Assembly: GCF_005217455.1 (NCBI RefSeq)
Contig: NZ_SZPQ01000017.1
Location: 62,001 to 126,000, forward strand
DNA length: 64,000 nt
Reading direction: 5' to 3'
From: Martelella alba
GTDB lineage: Bacteria; Pseudomonadota; Gammaproteobacteria; Enterobacterales; Enterobacteriaceae
The position numbers and the translations under genes were made by a program. Shown one piece after another: positions 1 to 9,676 of the stretch. Each line of letters starts with the position of its first letter. Position 1 is the first letter of the stretch. The notes below the pieces were generated by a model. The model saw only the letters and a list, made by a program, of their open reading frames with translations, was not told the DNA's origin and did no database searches.

Positions 1-969
1 ATAATCTTTCATCCCATCACGGCTGGATGCTATAATAGGAATATTCCTCCGAAGTGCTTCTAACATAACTAATGGGACGCCCTCATACCTTGATGCTATT
101 ATAACTAGATCCATTTTATAGCCTTCGACCCATAAATCATTTATCCATCCGCAAAATTTAATATTGATAAAAGATGGTAAATTAGAGCACATTTTAATTA
201 ATTTGTTTTTATCCGGGCCATCACCAACGAAAAAAACATTTATTACTTTCTCTCTCCGTTCAATGCATTTCAATGCCTCAATAAAAATGTCATGGCCCTT
301 CTGACGAAAACTTATCCTTCCAGGGAAAAGAATATTAACTTTCTTATAGTCTTCCAGGAAGCAATAACCTTTTCCTCGAATTTCGGATAAGGGTACGTTT
401 GGTATAATATTTCTCATTACCTTAATTTCTGATGAGGAGTTCAAACATTTTAAATCGTCTTTAAAACAAGTAGAAATTGTTATATAACGCATACAAATTC
501 TATAAATTTTACGGCTTAAAATATCCTTTAAAAGGGATAAATGGGATTTCATTTTCTTAAATGAATGTGCGTAAGGAATATAAGAAACAACATTCATATT
601 GAGATGTTCGGCTGCTCGTAAAAATATAGAGCCAAGTTCTATATCACCCTGAACAATCACTATTTCGTCATATTCAATACCTAACTTTTTAAGATAGGAC
701 CTGGTTTTTATTAAGCGCCCAATATTAAAAAAAGTATGAATAATATCAAACCGTTTATGGCAGATATTATGGAGTTGATATTTTCTATTTTTTCCAATAC
801 AATAATTTATCATCTGGGCATTATCTTTCGGAATAAAAATATTAATATCAACTCCCTTTTTATACAATCTATCAATATGGGTTAAGGCCATTAGTTCATG
901 ACCGCCCATTATAGATGATGGGAATAACACTGCAATTTTAAGGTCTTTTAGTTTTCGCATCTTAGTCAT
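1..969 (-). CDS. GT4-family glycosyltransferase, 3' end cut by the window edge
   Basis: I translated this reverse strand by hand: 323 codons are open from an ATG at 969 (a second in-frame ATG is at 960) to the window edge. The N-terminus has the GT-B start pattern (KIAVLFPSSIMGGHE). The C-terminal part has LFPGRISFRQKGHD, a VGDGPD turn and an E-x7-E motif (YEGVPLVMLEA), the donor-binding signature of GT4 retaining transferases. It probably adds a sugar to the lipid-linked repeat unit of the exopolysaccharide at the cytoplasmic face. It lies in the same direction as the wza-led operon but behind IS remnants, so transcription from the operon promoter may be weakened. Base composition is AT-rich like the other glycosyltransferase genes and unlike the backbone. 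The stop codon and the exact sugar are not visible. No strong Shine-Dalgarno sequence precedes either start. Confidence 0.85.
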   Translation of the reverse strand, partial: MTKMRKLKDLKIAVLFPSSIMGGHELMALTHIDRLYKKGVDINIFIPKDNAQMINYCIGKNRKYQLHNICHKRFDIIHTFFNIGRLIKTRSYLKKLGIEYDEIVIVQGDIELGSIFLRAAEHLNMNVVSYIPYAHSFKKMKSHLSLLKDILSRKIYRICMRYITISTCFKDDLKCLNSSSEIKVMRNIIPNVPLSEIRGKGYCFLEDYKKVNILFPGRISFRQKGHDIFIEALKCIERREKVINVFFVGDGPDKNKLIKMCSNLPSFINIKFCGWINDLWVEGYKMDLVIIASRYEGVPLVMLEALRRNIPIIASSRDGMKDY

Positions 970-1305
970 AATTTTGCTATAACTTATTGAAAATTATAGT
1001 ATGCTTTTTAGGTTGAAATGAATTAGTTTATGAAATTGATAATTACGTACTATAAATATTACAGAGTATATTTTATTATAAGATTATAAAATATTTGAAT
1101 TTAAGCCTTCAGATCAAAGAGCTAATGCTTTTTTATTATCAAATGATACTGAGCAATTTTATTACTTTAAAGAAATTTAATGAAATTTGTTGGTTTCAAA
1201 GCTTCTTATTGAAGATTTTATAATAATAAAAAATGTATCTTCTCATACTGTTCCATTACTTAGACTGCATGAAATGGATGATAGGATAATTTCATTATGT
1301 CGGTA
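970..1305. other. AT-rich intergenic stretch without a supported gene
   Basis: No open frame with a start and plausible length is found. A short forward run near 1085-1180 reads as open codons without a start codon and may be the relic of a gene, but I cannot assign it. It separates the truncated glycosyltransferase from the IS remnants and could hold a local promoter; no convincing -35/-10 pair was seen. Confidence 0.4.
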
Positions 1306-1790
1306 GCTGTCAACGAAGTTGGCACCCTTATTCGTTTTTACGCTGCCGTTTTCAACCCGGTTTCCATCTTATCTGTATTCAGCATCACTACCTCAACCCG
1401 TTGCCATTGACGGCATGAGGTTGACCACCGTTGTTCCGGTCGAGCTTTTCTGGCCGTTTCATATAACGCTTTTCGTTTTGCCCACAGGGTTATATCTTCT
1501 CCCTGATGCCGTTGTTCCGGTGTGACATAACCGATGGCGCTATATCAATGCTCTTCTCTTTGTTATTCTACCCACTGAAGACCTCGACCCAATACCTGGC
1601 TTCAGCCACATCCAGGAAACCTTATGACGGCCACGATGGAACATGCTTTAACGTCCTGAACAACGACTGCACATACGGATTATCGTTGCTGACCCGCGGC
1701 CGGCTGTGCGAACTCGTAATGCTCGGTTCTTCCAGTTTCGCTTTCAACTTCTGGGATTTCATCGGTGCACCATTGATACCCTTCTAAGAG
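1306..1790 (-). pseudogene. IS3-family transposase OrfB, degraded C-terminal remnant
   Basis: Read on the reverse strand this contains, in more than one frame, the end of an IS3-type OrfB integrase: pieces resembling PMKSQKLKAKLEE, SSHSRPRVSNDNPY and SLFRTLKHVPSWPS, then IGYVTPEQRH, ARKARPE and LNTDKMETGLKTAA. The SRPRVSNDNP segment sits beside the last catalytic Glu of the DDE domain. A stop codon follows VPSWPS and the frame changes afterwards, so no functional protein is made. The left edge (about 1306-1327) reads GTGCCAACTTCGTTGACAG on the reverse strand, like an IS3-family terminal inverted repeat. OrfA, the DDE N-terminal half and the other end are missing. It abuts an IS110 remnant. 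Forward-strand open frames at 1319-1787 are shadows of it. Confidence 0.75.
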
Positions 1791-2640
1791 TCAAGTAGTT
1801 AGTTGTGTGCTATTAACCTGGCGATTTTGATTACTCAATAACATATAGACTTCACGCGAGATATAGCGTTTTTGGCAGCGTAACGCTTCCATTTTTGGGC
1901 AGCCTTCGGCTACCCGTTTTGCCACATACTCCTGTGTTTTCGTATCCAAGCGTAACCGGTCTATCGCAATGATATGCAAAGCGCTGCTGGCTACACGATC
2001 GCCGCCACGGTTAAGTCTGTGACGATTTGTTTTGCCGGAAGAAACGGGTACAGGACTGAATGTTACGATAGCCGGTAACACCGGGTCACCACGCGGCCAG
2101 GGTACGGATCAACTGCATTCTCGTGAGGTGACGTATCTGATCACGTAACTCATCCGGGGCTGAAACGATATTCATTTAGAATCAGTTGTAGCGCAATACG
2201 CCGCACAGCTACAGCCGTTTTGCGGCAGATTTTCAAGACGCGCAGTGCTTCAACCATTCCGCTACGTGTTTTAGGTGTAACGGTACGTATACCTGAGAAC
2301 GCGGCGTGAGCGGCACTTGCTGCATCGATCGTGTCGCTTTTGCCTCGCTTACGACGTTCCATTTTGTCTGGTGCCGTAACCTCCAGGACTTCAGTTCGGC
2401 TATTTGAAGGTAACGCAGCAATCCTGCACCATATGAGCCCGTACATTCGACACCGATACGCGCCACCGTTCCAAAACACGCCATCCATGCCAGCATTTGA
2501 TACTCTTCTTTGGCGCCCACTTTATTGGCCGGTGCTGGACGCGTTGCCGTGTGGCGACGATCTTGAATCCGGGTGTTCCAGCGCTTCCAAGTGCTTATAC
2601 TCCGGTGAATAACTTTTTATATCAGGCTCCGTTGCCCCCA
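1791..2640 (-). pseudogene. IS110-family transposase, frameshifted and internally deleted
   Basis: Three reverse-strand fragments line up with an IS110/IS1111-type transposase. Near 2500-2430 a frame reads FGTVARIGVECTGSYGAGLLRYL, the conserved GxECTGSYG of the DEDD N-terminal domain. Near 2400-2160 another frame carries RRKRGKSDTIDAASAA, the matching KSDxxDA motif. Near 2045-1800 a third reads SGKTNRHRLNRGGDR, ANSALH-like SSALHIIAIDRLR and QEYVAKRVAEG, the C-terminal Tnp_IS110 region. The middle is shorter than in an intact gene of about 340 codons, and at least two frame changes separate the parts, so the element is dead. IS110 elements lack conventional inverted repeats and none were found. 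Confidence 0.8.
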
Positions 2641-2708
2641 GTGTAATTTTCAGTGTGGGGTATCAACTACCCTGCCGGGGGATGTGTATTAAATGCACCC
2701 AACTTGCA

Positions 2709-3548
2709 TCATGACATTTTTAAGATTTTTCTGGCTTTGTATTTACATATATTAAGAAAATTTTTTTTATTTAAATTCGATATTAAATCAGTTAAAGTTA
2801 TAGGTTCACTTTTTGCCATTTTATAATTTAAATATAAGTTTTCTTTGTGTTGTCTTTTTAAAAGCGAATTATGTTTTTCTATAAATTGCCTATAGCCTAT
2901 ATCTAGTTTATTACTTGTTGTTATTCTGCCAAATTCATGTTCTAGATGCTGTATATATGTTGCTCTACCTATATTATAACCATTACCACATTTCACGCAT
3001 AGGCGAAGCCAAGCATCATAATCTTGCCATGCTTTAAAGGATTCGTCAAATCCGCCTATGCTAACTAAATTTTCTCTTTTTGTAAAAACTTGGCTACCTA
3101 CGATATTTTCATAAAGTAAATCATCTAGGAGAATAACTTTTTCTTGATCATAACCGCTTTTTGAATGATTGCCATTTTTAAATGTTATACCAGAACATAT
3201 AAACTCATATGTGTTTTTTTCAAAAAAATCAACAAATGTACTTATACGATTATTCACAAATTCATCATCATCATCTAAACCCGTAATATATATACCTTTA
3301 GCAGCAAAAATTCCTAGATTTCTTGCTGCGCACGCTCCTTTGGGTTGATCATTCTTTAAATAAATTATATTTTGGTATTTCTTTTTATAGTTCTCAACTA
3401 AAGAATGAGTATTGTCACTTGATCCGTCATCGCAGATTAAAATCTCTAAGTATTCATAATCCTGGTTTAGAACCGAAAGTAAAGCTCTTTCAAGAAGCTT
3501 TGACCGATTATGAGTTGGAATATAAACTGAGACAAGTTTATTACCCAT
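2709..3548 (-). CDS. GT2-family glycosyltransferase (exopolysaccharide)
   Basis: A 279-residue GT-A fold transferase. The N-terminus LVSVYIPTHNRSKLLERAL and the following LEILICDDGSSDNT are the nucleotide-binding start of GT2 enzymes; GLDDDDEF carries the metal-binding acidic cluster, and QDYDAWLRL is the late E/QDxD-W acceptor motif. It should transfer one sugar of the exopolysaccharide repeat unit from a nucleotide sugar at the inner membrane. I chose the ATG at 3548 because GAGGA stands six bases before it; the upstream ATG at 3587 has AGAG directly against the codon. It follows the flippase gene by 56 bases in the wza-led operon and is the last intact gene before the IS remnants. Composition is AT-rich. 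AmsB/AmsE-like proteins are the nearest type I can name; the specificity is unknown. Confidence 0.88.
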   Translation of the reverse strand: MGNKLVSVYIPTHNRSKLLERALLSVLNQDYEYLEILICDDGSSDNTHSLVENYKKKYQNIIYLKNDQPKGACAARNLGIFAAKGIYITGLDDDDEFVNNRISTFVDFFEKNTYEFICSGITFKNGNHSKSGYDQEKVILLDDLLYENIVGSQVFTKRENLVSIGGFDESFKAWQDYDAWLRLCVKCGNGYNIGRATYIQHLEHEFGRITTSNKLDIGYRQFIEKHNSLLKRQHKENLYLNYKMAKSEPITLTDLISNLNKKNFLNICKYKARKILKMS

Positions 3549-3604
3549 AAATTTCCTCGAATGATATGCTGAATAAAAAATATGCATCTCTTTATTTTAA
3601 CGTA

Positions 3605-4930
3605 TTATTTTATTAAGTTAATATAAAGATCATTGTAATTTATAAAATAAATTAACAAAACAAATGCAATAGCAACAAAAATCCATTGTTTAATATATGA
3701 AATAAAATCAATTCCGACTACTGGTTTAATAAAAAGTGGATGAACAAATACTGATATTAATAATTGAGATACTGATAAAGATATTGCTACGGCTCCGATA
3801 TTATGGAATGTAACAGCCGTTATCAAGCAAACTAACATTATCATTGTAGCCCAAATATTCCACAAAAACTCTATATGCGTTTTACCATTTGCTTGCGAAA
3901 TTGATCCAGTTAGTCCGCCCATTGGTCTCAACATTCCAAATACTAACATAAGAGGTAAGATGGCAGCCACTTTTAAGTGATTTTTACCATAAAGAATGCT
4001 TACTATAGTCGGGGAAAATAAAGAAACAAAGGCATAGCCGATTGCGCATATTATGACTATAAAAAAAGTAGACTTTAAATATATCTTTTTTAACTCAACA
4101 TTAGAATGCTGATTTTCAGCAAATCGAGGTAAAGCTAACCTATTGATGACAGGAGTTATTAACTGTAATGGACGCAAAACCAATTCTTTTGCAAGTGAAT
4201 ATATCCCTAAAATTTCTGGACCTAGTATTTTACCGATAATAAATGAATCAGCTTGGGTTCGAAGTTGATTTATTGTTTGCGATCCTAATTGAAAACTACC
4301 ATATTTTATCGCTTCTTTGCATGTTTTGACGTTAAACTCAAAAGTTGGATGCCATGATTTTTCTGATTTTATAATTAAGCAAAATAACCTGATTAATGCA
4401 TTGATGAATAGCCCTATTATTACACAATAAATACCTAAATTTGTAATTTTAACAAAAATAACTATAAATAAAAATGATAAAAATTTAGCTAGCATCTCAA
4501 TTTTAGCCAGTATAATAACTTTTTTTATTTTTATAAAGTGCGATTGATATTGAGAGAGAGCTCCAATGATAAAGAAATTTAAACTAGAAAGTGATATATA
4601 ATAAAATAATTGTTTAATATTATAAAAATAAGAGATTGGATAAGCTAGTATCAGTAATATTCCTCCAGTGCAAAAACCGATAAATACATTCACCCAAAAT
4701 ATTGTACTTTGTTCTTTGCGTGATAAGACCTGCCGATGAACTAAATAACTACTCATTCCCATATCTTGTAGTACCATAGCAACACTGAGTATTGCATTTA
4801 TAATTGAAAGTTCCCCAAGTTCTGAAATGGGCAATACCCTCGCCAGGATACCTAACTGAGAAATTTGCAGTATTGCATTAAAACATGTTCCACCAAACAT
4901 CCATATTGCCTGATTTCTTATGTTACTCAC
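3605..4930 (-). CDS. Wzx-type polysaccharide repeat-unit flippase (AmsL/WzxC-like)
   Basis: A 441-residue, very hydrophobic protein with about twelve membrane segments. It starts NQAIWMFGGTCFNAILQISQLGILARVLP, a pattern typical of the polysaccharide_synt (MOP superfamily) exporters such as WzxC and AmsL. It is expected to turn the undecaprenyl-diphosphate-linked repeat unit across the inner membrane so that it can be polymerised and passed to Wzc-Wza. The start at 4930 overlaps the end of the upstream glycosyltransferase gene by eight bases, which implies translational coupling. AT-rich composition matches the rest of the sugar-specific block. No Wzy-type polymerase is visible nearby, so it must lie beyond the left edge or elsewhere. 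Confidence 0.85.
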   Translation of the reverse strand: MSNIRNQAIWMFGGTCFNAILQISQLGILARVLPISELGELSIINAILSVAMVLQDMGMSSYLVHRQVLSRKEQSTIFWVNVFIGFCTGGILLILAYPISYFYNIKQLFYYISLSSLNFFIIGALSQYQSHFIKIKKVIILAKIEMLAKFLSFLFIVIFVKITNLGIYCVIIGLFINALIRLFCLIIKSEKSWHPTFEFNVKTCKEAIKYGSFQLGSQTINQLRTQADSFIIGKILGPEILGIYSLAKELVLRPLQLITPVINRLALPRFAENQHSNVELKKIYLKSTFFIVIICAIGYAFVSLFSPTIVSILYGKNHLKVAAILPLMLVFGMLRPMGGLTGSISQANGKTHIEFLWNIWATMIMLVCLITAVTFHNIGAVAISLSVSQLLISVFVHPLFIKPVVGIDFISYIKQWIFVAIAFVLLIYFINYNDLYINLIK

Positions 4931-6161
4931 CTATTTTTGACTCCAATAAATTGGCTAAATAAGTGTTGACTTTTTGTTGATCAAATTCTTCTTCTATCTT
5001 TATACGGGCTAACTTTGTTATTTCCCTTAATGTTTTCTTATCATAAGCATGATCTATCAGAATATGAGAAATTGCGCTTGCCTCTTTTTCTGGAACCAAA
5101 AAACCTGATTTTTCATTTTCGATCAGTTCAGGAATGCCGCTATGATACGTTGATATAACAGGTAACCCCATCGCCATAGCTTCCATTAAGACTACTGGTA
5201 TACCTTCTTGATCGCCATTCATCGCTGTTATTGAAGGTAGTAAAAGAAAATTACTTTCATTCATTAATTCTTTAACTTCCGTTTGATTTTTAAAACCCAC
5301 AATTTCAATGTTATTTTGAAGTTCTAAAGAATAAATCTTTTCTTTTAACGAGGCTAATAATGGTCCTGAACCTACAATTTTATAATGAAACTTGAAATTT
5401 TGTTCTTTGAGTTTTTTACAAGCACAGATGGCATAATATATTCCTTTTTTTTCAACAAATCTTGCCACTGTTAATAGTTTTATTGGACTATCTTCATTAA
5501 TTTTCTTAACTATCATTTCATTAAAATTAAATGATTCAAGATCAATACCCATTCTTAACACTATGATCTTCTGTATTGCACACCCCAAAGATATTAATTT
5601 ATTCCTCCAATTATAGCTTATGGGTAAAATAAGTTCTGTATCGCTGAATAATTTTTCATAATCAGCTTTATGCTTATTTATTAAAGAATATTCTGAAATC
5701 TCATTTCCATGAAAAATTGTTGCAATTTTTCCTTCAAATAAACCAGCTCTACGAAGTTGTCTAGCAATAATACCATTTATGCCGAAGTGAACTAAAAAAA
5801 AATCTGCGCTACTTTTTTTGTTTCTCGCAAGAATAGTTGATAAAAATAGTTTTTTTGTCTGTGATCCAAATTTTTTTTTATTTAGTCCATTACGAACATT
5901 TTTTTTATATATGTTTGTAACCGTTTTAAAAAGTCTATATACTAGCTTGAAAATTTTATTATTTTTTTCAGCGGGTAATAAATAACTTGTTATTTCACCC
6001 AAATTATAATCATCATATAATGGATGTTTTTTATCTGTATCTCCAGGCCAAATTGAAATTATGCGAACATTATGCCCTAATTTAATGAAAGAAACGATTT
6101 GATTCAATACAAATGTTTCGGAAAATATGGGGAATCTTGATATAAAAAAAATTATTTTCAT
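4923..6161 (-). CDS. GT4-family glycosyltransferase, WcaL/AmsK-like
   Basis: A 412-residue GT-B transferase. The start MKIIFFISRFPIFSETFVLNQI matches the FPxxSETFVLNQI opening of E. coli WcaL and Erwinia AmsK. IATIFHGNEIS, LLTVARFVEKKGIYYAI and DQEGIPVVLMEAMAMGLPVIS follow; the last contains the E-x7-E donor site. WcaL adds a late sugar to the colanic acid repeat unit, so a side-branch transfer is likely here, with the sugar unknown. Its ATG overlaps the wcaK stop in an ATGA junction (6158-6161) and its end overlaps the flippase gene, so three genes are translationally coupled. WcaK and WcaL are also neighbours in E. coli, which supports the assignment, although identity to WcaL looks only moderate. 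Confidence 0.88.
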   Translation of the reverse strand: MKIIFFISRFPIFSETFVLNQIVSFIKLGHNVRIISIWPGDTDKKHPLYDDYNLGEITSYLLPAEKNNKIFKLVYRLFKTVTNIYKKNVRNGLNKKKFGSQTKKLFLSTILARNKKSSADFFLVHFGINGIIARQLRRAGLFEGKIATIFHGNEISEYSLINKHKADYEKLFSDTELILPISYNWRNKLISLGCAIQKIIVLRMGIDLESFNFNEMIVKKINEDSPIKLLTVARFVEKKGIYYAICACKKLKEQNFKFHYKIVGSGPLLASLKEKIYSLELQNNIEIVGFKNQTEVKELMNESNFLLLPSITAMNGDQEGIPVVLMEAMAMGLPVISTYHSGIPELIENEKSGFLVPEKEASAISHILIDHAYDKKTLREITKLARIKIEEEFDQQKVNTYLANLLESKIGE

Positions 6162-7441
6162 TTTAATATCTCTATTGCTTTTATTATATCTTTGATTATT
6201 CCCACCCCTTTTTCTTTTTCTTTCTGCACTGATTCACAAATATTAATTTTCGTTTCTGAAATGTTATCCAATATATTTGATATATGCGAAATAAGTTTTC
6301 CCTCAATCAATTCTTTAATATCTATGGAAAGTTCTTCTAAACCAATATTTTTTAGAATTCCTAAAGACTTATGCTCATAATTTATTGCGATTGCTGGTGT
6401 ACCAAAATTCATTGAAATAATAGCCGAATGTAATCTGGTGCCAATTGTTAACTTACAAAACTGCAATATTTGTCCCAGTTGAATATCATTCACCTCATCC
6501 ATTACTACATAATAATTTTCGTCGTTGATATTATCTCCTATACGTAACCCTACCATACGATCATCCTTATTATAACTTTCAATACCTGTACAAGTTGATA
6601 CAGCAATCACTTGATATCCTAATTTAATAATTTTTTTTACTAAATTAGCGAATGCAATTTCATATTGCTCTTGCGTAACTTTAAGTCTTATATCAAACGG
6701 AGCTAATTCTCTTAAGGTTATTGCTATTTTTGCTTTCCCAGAAGAAAGTATATTAAACAACTTTGGAGATATATTATTCCGCAAATCATCACGCTCACAA
6801 TCTTCAGGATTAACCAACCATGCTGTATCGGTTCCTTCTAAGACCTTACTTACAGAAATTTTACTCCTTTTCATTAATTCAAAACTTATATTTTCCCGCA
6901 AAATAAGTTTATTTACATTCTCAAATACATAATCAGCAACATGGTTAAATTTTTCATTAGTAAATGGCCCAACGCTATGCCCAATCATAAAAAGGGGTTT
7001 TTTTGCAGCCATCGCGCAAAGTGCGTGTTCAAATTGACGTACGCCATATAAATCGACAAAAAAAGACCCCCCCACTTGTATAATTGCATCATAATCTTGC
7101 ATTTTCTCAATAAGCTTTTTATATATAGAGCTTATATCTGTTTTTTTGTCAAATGTTCTATTTTTCTTTACTTCATCGAAAAGATCATAAAAATCCTTAT
7201 TTTCAAATATTTTTGATTTTATTTTTCTAAAAATTGTTTTATTATTATTTTTTACCGAATTAAATAAAAAATCTTTATCTACTCTTCTACCTAAAAGGTA
7301 AGTAGAACTTATTGGATATCTACTTATGACATCTATCTCAATTTCAGCATTAATACTCTTTATTGATGAAATAAGTCCTCGTAAAATTGCACCATCACCT
7401 CGGTTCCCGCATGTATGATTACCAACCAATAGCAATTTCAT
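6158..7441 (-). CDS. wcaK: Polysaccharide pyruvyl transferase, WcaK/AmsJ family
   Basis: A 427-residue protein collinear with E. coli WcaK: MKLLLVGNHTCGNRGDGAILRGL at the start, IIQVGGSFFVDLYGVRQFEHAL and PLFMIGHSVGPF in the middle, and TRLHSAIISMNFGTPAIAINYEHK near the end. Enzymes of this family (PF04230) move pyruvate from phosphoenolpyruvate onto a sugar of the repeat unit, giving ketal-linked, negatively charged polymers such as colanic acid and amylovoran. It directly follows wzc (38-base gap) with GAAGGG upstream of the ATG. In E. coli wcaK lies far downstream of wzc, so the glycosyltransferase set that normally stands between them is absent here. AT-rich composition. Confidence 0.92.
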   Translation of the reverse strand: MKLLLVGNHTCGNRGDGAILRGLISSIKSINAEIEIDVISRYPISSTYLLGRRVDKDFLFNSVKNNNKTIFRKIKSKIFENKDFYDLFDEVKKNRTFDKKTDISSIYKKLIEKMQDYDAIIQVGGSFFVDLYGVRQFEHALCAMAAKKPLFMIGHSVGPFTNEKFNHVADYVFENVNKLILRENISFELMKRSKISVSKVLEGTDTAWLVNPEDCERDDLRNNISPKLFNILSSGKAKIAITLRELAPFDIRLKVTQEQYEIAFANLVKKIIKLGYQVIAVSTCTGIESYNKDDRMVGLRIGDNINDENYYVVMDEVNDIQLGQILQFCKLTIGTRLHSAIISMNFGTPAIAINYEHKSLGILKNIGLEELSIDIKELIEGKLISHISNILDNISETKINICESVQKEKEKGVGIIKDIIKAIEILK

Positions 7442-7479
7442 GTTGTTTTACACCCTTCACAGAAATGTTGTGCTCATAG

Positions 7480-9660
7480 TTAGCTGTCTATTGATTTATA
7501 ATCATAATCATAATAGCCATAATCATTATAATAATTACTTGATTTTTTGATTACAGAATTAATTATAGCCCCTTTTATATAAACACCATTTTGTTCAAGT
7601 CTATTTATGCTCAATTTAATTTCTTTCAAAGTATTAATACCATATCGTGTAATTAATAGTGAAGTTCCGGCATGACGGCCGACTATGGCAGCATCAGTTA
7701 CGGCCAAAATGGGAGGTGTATCTATCAAAATAATATCATAAACATTTTTCGCCCATGTGAGTATTTTCTCAAGCTTATCATTTAAAAGTAATTCTGAGGG
7801 ATTTGGTGGTGCTTTTCCTCTTGTTATAACACTCAAGTTAGTAATTATATTACTTTTGATAGCCTCATTAATCGAAATTTGGTCTGATATAATTTCTGAT
7901 AGGCCCTTATTATTATTTAATCCAAATATTTCGTGTAAATATCCTTTTCGCATATCAGCATCGATCAAAAGAACATTATTTCCTGCTTGCGCGAATACCG
8001 CGGCAATATTTGTGCAGACGAATGTCTTCCCTATTGATGGACTAGCTCCAGATATCATTAGCACATTATTTTTTGCTTCCAACATAGCAAAATGCAGACT
8101 TGTTCTAAGACTTCTCATAGCTTCGATGGCTATGTCAGTTGGGTTTCCTATTGTAAGGAGTTCCTTTCGTATAGCTTCTTTATTGCTTTTTCTATTCTGA
8201 TATTTTTTTATATATTCTGCATCCTTTTGTACTTGCCAAGTTGATAATGGTATACTTGCATAAACTGTGATACCATTCTCTTCTAATACTGCAGGGTCTT
8301 CTATTCCCCTATGTAAGAGATTTTTGATTACCACATAGACTGTTGAGACGATAGCACCTAGAATCACAGAAATAAGCATTATTAGTATTTTTTGTGGTTC
8401 AACTACTTGTGGCTGAGTTACGGCATTATCTACAATTCTTACATTACCAATTGTACTAGCTTTAGAAATATTTAATTCTTGTTGTTTATTTAAAAGTTCT
8501 ATATATATAGATTGATCAGATTGAGCATCTCTTGTTAATCGTAATATCTCCTGCTGAGTTTTTGGCATTGTATTAATTTGCTGATTTAATTGATTTTTTT
8601 GCTGTTCTAAAACTTTCTTTTGATCCAGTAAAGTTTTATATGAAGGATGTTTTTTAGTATATAATTTAGAAACTTCAGCTTCTTTTATTGTCAATTGATT
8701 AATTTCATTTTCAATATTTACCATCTGTTCAAGAAGTGATCTTGCTTCTAAAGATAAATCTACTGAATCATGTTCTTGCCGATATTTATTTAATCTATCT
8801 TCAGCTTGATCTAAAGAAGATCTTACTTTAGGTAATTGAGATTTTAAAAAGAGCAAACTTTTATTTGCTTCTTCAGATTTTCTTTCAATATTCTGCTGGA
8901 GATAATTAAATGCTATACTATTTAATATGTTTTTAATTTTAACTTTATCATCGCCGGTTAGTGTTAAAGTTAATACTCCAGTATCTTTCCCTGCATCTAA
9001 AACGGAAAGCTCTTTGTTTAAATTATTAATGGCCGTTAATGGCCTGGTTTTCTTAACTGCAAACTTAGTGCCTGGTTTTGCTATTATACTTTCTACGTAG
9101 TCTGTTATACCATTTTTACTACAGAATTGCCCAATTTTACATCTTAATAGTATATTATCGTTATACGATAGTATATATTCGTTATTCTTAAGAGATTCTA
9201 ATTCAAGCTCTTCACCAATTAAATCGTCGGGGATGTTTAATTTTGTTATAAGTATTTTTGCTGTAGTTTCACCTATTAATCGTGCCCATCCAGCCCCTAT
9301 TATAGGAACAAATTTTTGTTCCGCGGTAATATTTAAATTTAAATCATGAACGGTTTTCCCCAGAACTAACCTTGACTTAATGAGTTCGATTTCAGCATCC
9401 GAACTTGGTTTTGCAGTCGGTAAAACGCTTGCTAGATCGTTCATTAAATCATTTTCGATCGTGGGTTCTACTTGTACTAATGCGTCGGCCTTATAGATAG
9501 GCGTCGCAAATAGACAATATAATATACCAGCTATCGCAAATAAGGAAATTATACTGATAATTACCCACTTATAATCAAGTAATAACCCAATTATCCGGGC
9601 GAGATCGAGCTCATCCTTACTTTCACCAGTTGTTCGTGAAATCATATCTTTTTCAGACAT
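7480..9660 (-). CDS. wzc: Polysaccharide co-polymerase and tyrosine autokinase Wzc
   Basis: A 726-residue inner-membrane protein, close to the 720 of E. coli Wzc. It has an N-terminal membrane segment (near residues 35-55) opening a Wzz-type domain, a long coiled-coil periplasmic part (residues about 270-390), a second membrane segment near 430-450, and a C-terminal BY-kinase domain with Walker A (SGASPSIGKTF), Walker A' (VLLIDADMRKG) and Walker B (IILIDTPPIL). The tail has a cluster of seven tyrosines in the last twenty residues, the autophosphorylation sites. Wzc controls chain length and export by cycling phosphorylation, reversed by Wzb. AAGGA stands before the ATG at 9660, and the wzb stop is 16 bases upstream. 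Confidence 0.96.
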   Translation of the reverse strand: MSEKDMISRTTGESKDELDLARIIGLLLDYKWVIISIISLFAIAGILYCLFATPIYKADALVQVEPTIENDLMNDLASVLPTAKPSSDAEIELIKSRLVLGKTVHDLNLNITAEQKFVPIIGAGWARLIGETTAKILITKLNIPDDLIGEELELESLKNNEYILSYNDNILLRCKIGQFCSKNGITDYVESIIAKPGTKFAVKKTRPLTAINNLNKELSVLDAGKDTGVLTLTLTGDDKVKIKNILNSIAFNYLQQNIERKSEEANKSLLFLKSQLPKVRSSLDQAEDRLNKYRQEHDSVDLSLEARSLLEQMVNIENEINQLTIKEAEVSKLYTKKHPSYKTLLDQKKVLEQQKNQLNQQINTMPKTQQEILRLTRDAQSDQSIYIELLNKQQELNISKASTIGNVRIVDNAVTQPQVVEPQKILIMLISVILGAIVSTVYVVIKNLLHRGIEDPAVLEENGITVYASIPLSTWQVQKDAEYIKKYQNRKSNKEAIRKELLTIGNPTDIAIEAMRSLRTSLHFAMLEAKNNVLMISGASPSIGKTFVCTNIAAVFAQAGNNVLLIDADMRKGYLHEIFGLNNNKGLSEIISDQISINEAIKSNIITNLSVITRGKAPPNPSELLLNDKLEKILTWAKNVYDIILIDTPPILAVTDAAIVGRHAGTSLLITRYGINTLKEIKLSINRLEQNGVYIKGAIINSVIKKSSNYYNDYGYYDYDYKSIDS

Positions 9661-9676
9661 TCTAATCCTTGATTAT

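Noticed and set aside
1319-1787. Two forward open frames of 68 and 93 codons
   Set aside because: They are antisense to the IS3-family OrfB remnant, whose conserved residues read on the reverse strand.
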